Assembly: GCA_030831445.1 (NCBI GenBank)
Contig: JAURLB010000153.1
Coordinates: 1-8,384 of the forward strand
Reading direction: 5' to 3'
Source of the DNA: Candidatus Nanopelagicales bacterium
GTDB taxonomy: Bacteria > Actinomycetota > Actinomycetes > S36-B12 > UBA5976
DNA: 8,384 nucleotides
The notes beneath the pieces were generated by a model. That model saw only the letters and a program-made list of their open reading frames with translations. It searched no databases and had not been told where the DNA came from. A program made the translations under genes and the position numbers. Positions 6,194 through 8,384 of this stretch are shown here, piece by piece. Numbering within the stretch: position 1 is the stretch's first letter; every line of letters starts with the position of its first letter.

Positions 6194-7098
6194 GATTTCG
6201 TTATCTGCTACGCGAAGTGATGACTGGACTCAGACGAAACATCACACTAACACTTGCCGTGATGATTACAGTTGCGGTTTCGCTCTCGCTCTTCGGATCA
6301 AGTTTGCTTGTTCGAGCACAAGTGCAGGAAATGAAAGATTTCTGGTACGACAAAGTTGAAGTATCAATATTTCTCTGCGGTGACATTAGCGATTCTCCGA
6401 CGTGTGCGGGGGGAGCAATCAGTGAGGAAGAAAAAACCCAAATAAATGCGGATTTAGAAGCGCTCAAACCTTTAGTAGAAACAATTTATTTCGAAACACA
6501 AACCGAAGCTTTGAGCAGATTTAAAGAACAATTCAAGAACTCACCTTTGGCAGAAACCGCAACCATTGATCAAATGCCGGAATCTTTTAGGGTGAAACTC
6601 TCTGATCCAACTCAATACGCAGTGATTGCAGCAGCGTTTGCAGGGCGTCCAGGAATTGAAGATGTGGTAGATCAACGTCAAGCGCTTGATCGGCTATTTA
6701 GAGCCCTAGCAGGATTGCAGACGCTCGCCTTGGTCATTGCAGGGGTGATGTTGTTAGTGACTGCCCTACTGATTTCAAACACTATGCGTGTAGCGGCATT
6801 TTCGCGAAGGCGCGAAACATCAATTATGCGATTGGTTGGAGCAAGCAACTTCTCCATACAGTTGCCATTCATTATGGAAGCCGCAGTAGCTGCCCTCTTT
6901 GGCACCACGTTTGCAACTGGCGCCTTGGTGTTCGGAAAGATTTATCTGATTGACCAGAACCTCGCCACGACCTTTACCTTTACAACATTTATTGGCTGGG
7001 ACGCGGTTATTTCAGTGATTCCATGGATGTTACTGGCAGGATTAGGGCTTGCAGTTGTGGCGGCAGGTCTGACACTACAAAGATACCTGAAGGTGTGA
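6190..7098 (+). CDS. ftsX: Cell division protein FtsX
   Basis: Four-helix membrane protein of the MacB/FtsX permease fold that passes FtsE ATPase state to an extracellular hydrolase; 302 residues. Membrane segments lie at about 18-41, 176-197, 226-250 and 273-295. The large extracellular loop (about 43-172) is the part that in other bacteria binds the coiled coil of the partner hydrolase. It contains Cys 63 and Cys 72 ([10 protein letters not shown]), likely a disulfide-closed turn outside the cell. The cytoplasmic segment [15 protein letters not shown] (205-219) is the conserved coupling region contacting FtsE. The start overlaps the ftsE stop as ATGA, and the stop overlaps the next gene's first ATG (TGATGATG), so ftsE, ftsX and the hydrolase should be made together. 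Confidence 0.96.
   Translation: MRFRYLLREVMTGLRRNITLTLAVMITVAVSLSLFGSSLLVRAQVQEMKDFWYDKVEVSIFLCGDISDSPTCAGGAISEEEKTQINADLEALKPLVETIYFETQTEALSRFKEQFKNSPLAETATIDQMPESFRVKLSDPTQYAVIAAAFAGRPGIEDVVDQRQALDRLFRALAGLQTLALVIAGVMLLVTALLISNTMRVAAFSRRRETSIMRLVGASNFSIQLPFIMEAAVAALFGTTFATGALVFGKIYLIDQNLATTFTFTTFIGWDAVISVIPWMLLAGLGLAVVAAGLTLQRYLKV
7089..7095 (+). promoter_or_regulatory. Ribosome binding site of the M23 hydrolase gene
   Basis: GAAGGTG lies within the last codons of ftsX. It is 5 bases before ATG 7101 and only 2 before ATG 7098, which favours 7101 as the start. Confidence 0.5.
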
Positions 7099-7100
7099 TG

Positions 7101-8312
7101 ATGCGAAAACTTCTAATCGTCCTTGCATTGTTTGGAATTATTGGTGGCACGTTGTATCCAGCAACGGCAACGGCTCCGAATAAAACTATTAAAGAGAAAC
7201 TTGAAGAAGCAGGCGACGCAGTAGACCAAGCAAATGCTCAGGTAGCAAAGGCACTTCGTGACTACAATCAAGTTGCTGCTAAATTGAAGAAGGCAGAAGC
7301 AAATCTCTCTGCTGCCAAAGCAGCGCTATCGCGCGCGCAAAGCGCAGATCAGGTAGCCCAAAGTGAACTGGTTGCTGCAACGAATGCCACACAGCGTGCT
7401 CAAAACAAATTACAAATGACGCAAGTCACCCTTAATTCGGAAGAGGGCAAAGTAACGCTCTTGATAAAGGCCATGTATAGGCAAGGCCCAATGTCTGAAC
7501 TCGCATTGATTATTGGTTCAGATTCACCATCAGATTTCACGTCCAGAATTGCTTCAATCCAATCTTGGTATCGAGACAAGAATGCGGAAATCAATTCGTT
7601 GATGAAGACCCGTGAGGATCTCACTCAGCTCACTGCAGAACTTCGAGCACTTGAGGCTAACCAAGAAGTGAAGAAGCAAATTGCTGAAGAAAAAGTTTTG
7701 ACAGCCGCCGAAGCAACTGCAAAAGCAGAAGCAGCGCAGAAGGAAGTGAATCGACTCGTCAAGGCTCGCCAAGCAGTATTGAAGGAAGCCCAAAAGTATC
7801 AGGCTGAAACGAAACGTCGTTACAACAAACTGAAAAAAGAGCAAGATCGAATTCGTGATCTTGCCGATAAGAATTCAAATGTTGGAAATGACGCGAATGC
7901 CACAGGTAAATTACTGTGGCCAGTGAAGGGCGCACCAATCACCTCACATGCAGGCTGGCGAATTCATCCAATCTTTAAGTATCGTCGCTGTCATGCTGGC
8001 ACAGACATTGGTGCTCCAACTGGACGGCCAATCCGCGTTGTTGATTCAGGAATTGTTGTGGGTCGTGGAGTTGCCACTGGTTACGGCAATTACATCATGG
8101 TTTCCCATGGCAAAGGAATGGTAAGTTTTTATTCGCATGTTTCTCGCTTCAATGCGAACAAGAATGACCGAATGGTGAAGGGCGAAACCGTTGCTTTTGT
8201 GGGAATGACCGGATGGTCAACCGGACCGCATCTGCATCTTGAAATCCGACTCACTGGTCAAACATGGGAGCCAATGGGCTGGTACGGAAGGCCAATGCGC
8301 AAGGTTTGTTAA
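7101..8312 (+). CDS. Secreted coiled-coil M23 peptidoglycan endopeptidase, probable FtsEX partner
   Basis: A 403-residue exported hydrolase. A signal peptide covers about residues 1-23 (hydrophobic core LLIVLALFGIIGG, likely cut after ATA). Long Ala/Lys/Glu-rich coiled coils follow at about 29-115 and 160-258, with a hinge-like segment AMYRQGPMSELALIIGSDS (124-142) resembling PcsB/EnvC/RipC regulators. The C-terminal M23 (LytM) domain, about 270-400, has an intact active site: zinc ligands His 298 and Asp 302 (HAGTD) and His 379 (HLHLE), and catalytic His 346 and His 377. It should cleave stem-peptide cross-links in the wall. The adjacent ftsEX genes and the coiled coil suggest activation by FtsX during septum splitting; this is inferred by analogy with EnvC and PcsB. 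Cys 297 and the terminal Cys 403 might pair. ATG 7098 is an alternative start. Confidence 0.93.
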   Translation: MRKLLIVLALFGIIGGTLYPATATAPNKTIKEKLEEAGDAVDQANAQVAKALRDYNQVAAKLKKAEANLSAAKAALSRAQSADQVAQSELVAATNATQRAQNKLQMTQVTLNSEEGKVTLLIKAMYRQGPMSELALIIGSDSPSDFTSRIASIQSWYRDKNAEINSLMKTREDLTQLTAELRALEANQEVKKQIAEEKVLTAAEATAKAEAAQKEVNRLVKARQAVLKEAQKYQAETKRRYNKLKKEQDRIRDLADKNSNVGNDANATGKLLWPVKGAPITSHAGWRIHPIFKYRRCHAGTDIGAPTGRPIRVVDSGIVVGRGVATGYGNYIMVSHGKGMVSFYSHVSRFNANKNDRMVKGETVAFVGMTGWSTGPHLHLEIRLTGQTWEPMGWYGRPMRKVC

Positions 8313-8324
8313 ACCTGCAGGTTT
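8302..8324. repeat. Three-arm alternating palindrome between the M23 gene and smpB
   Basis: AGGTTT (8302-8307), AAACCT (8311-8316) and AGGTTT (8319-8324) allow two mutually exclusive stems, since the middle arm can pair with either side. The right half, 8311-8324, is a perfect 14-base palindrome (AAACCTGCAGGTTT). No T-run follows, so it is not a classical terminator. It could be a weak attenuating hairpin or a dimeric-protein operator before smpB, or chance. Confidence 0.4.
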
Positions 8325-8345
8325 CTGCACTACTCTCAACCCATT

Positions 8346-8384
8346 ATGGCAAAAGAAACCGGACGACAAATTGTTGCCCAAAAT
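8346..8384 (+). CDS. smpB: SsrA-binding protein SmpB, N-terminal 13 codons (partial)
   Basis: ATG 8346 opens the frame MAKETGRQIVAQN, which runs off the window. This matches the conserved SmpB beginning (MAKxxGRxxIAxN), and smpB is the usual gene after ftsX and the M23 hydrolase in actinobacteria. SmpB binds tmRNA and brings it to stalled ribosomes for trans-translation. There is no clear Shine-Dalgarno sequence. TACTCT at 8331-8336 could serve as a -10 element giving a nearly leaderless transcript, but without a good -35 this is weak. Only the first residues are visible, so the call rests on short similarity plus gene order. Confidence 0.8.
   Translation, partial: MAKETGRQIVAQN

Noticed and set aside
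7023..7100. Upstream extension of the M23 gene to TTG or other codons within ftsX
   Set aside because: The extension would place a charged, Cys-containing segment before a clear signal peptide and overlap ftsX by about 75 bases. ATG 7101 with GAAGGTG is better.
7554..7844. 96-codon - strand frame rich in Phe, Leu and Cys
   Set aside because: This is the reverse complement of Lys/Glu/Ala-rich coiled-coil codons of the M23 hydrolase, which naturally reads as Phe/Leu/Cys.
1..8384. CRISPR array, insertion sequence, tRNA, rRNA or phage genes
   Set aside because: No regularly spaced repeats, transposase-like proteins, cloverleaf-like sequences or phage proteins were seen; the window is almost entirely filled by recognised genes.

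Overview
The window looks like a chromosomal segment of an actinobacterium with unusually low GC. Sampled lines run from about 40 to 52% GC by eye; this was not computed over the whole window. Four things point to Actinobacteria: the order prfB-ftsE-ftsX-M23 hydrolase-smpB, the sequence style of FtsE and FtsX, a small Flp-like protein carrying an RGDVPGWV motif, and a large-type NAD glutamate dehydrogenase. Moderate GC, gene overlaps and short proteins would suit a streamlined aquatic lineage, but that is inference. All recognised genes are on the + strand, and no gap between genes exceeds about 110 bases.

Layout. Positions 1-551 hold the C-terminal end of the large NAD-specific glutamate dehydrogenase. 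After a 75-base gap comes a compact Tad (tight adherence, Flp-type pilus) cluster at 627-4283. It encodes the motor ATPase TadA/CpaF, the membrane platform proteins TadB and TadC, a 52-residue Flp-like pilin, and three small proteins with one N-terminal membrane helix (two TadE-like, one TadG/secretion-neighbourhood-like). The Tad genes overlap or abut and probably form one operon. No TadZ, CpaB/RcpC or prepilin peptidase gene lies here. Next come prfB (peptide chain release factor 2), ftsE and ftsX (the divisome ABC transporter-like pair), a secreted coiled-coil M23 peptidoglycan hydrolase, and the first 13 codons of smpB (trans-translation).

How the genes work together. TadA, TadB and TadC would power and anchor assembly of a thin pilus or pseudopilus built from the small proteins downstream. 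FtsEX probably gates the M23 hydrolase at the division septum: ATP hydrolysis by FtsE is transmitted through FtsX to the coiled-coil domain of the hydrolase. prfB and smpB both deal with ending or rescuing translation, and their position around ftsEX is a known actinobacterial arrangement.

I see no CRISPR array, insertion sequence, tRNA or rRNA, and no convincing new system. The most unusual part is the Tad cluster: only one of the four putative prepilin-peptidase substrates keeps Glu at +5, and the ATPase is short with an atypical His box.
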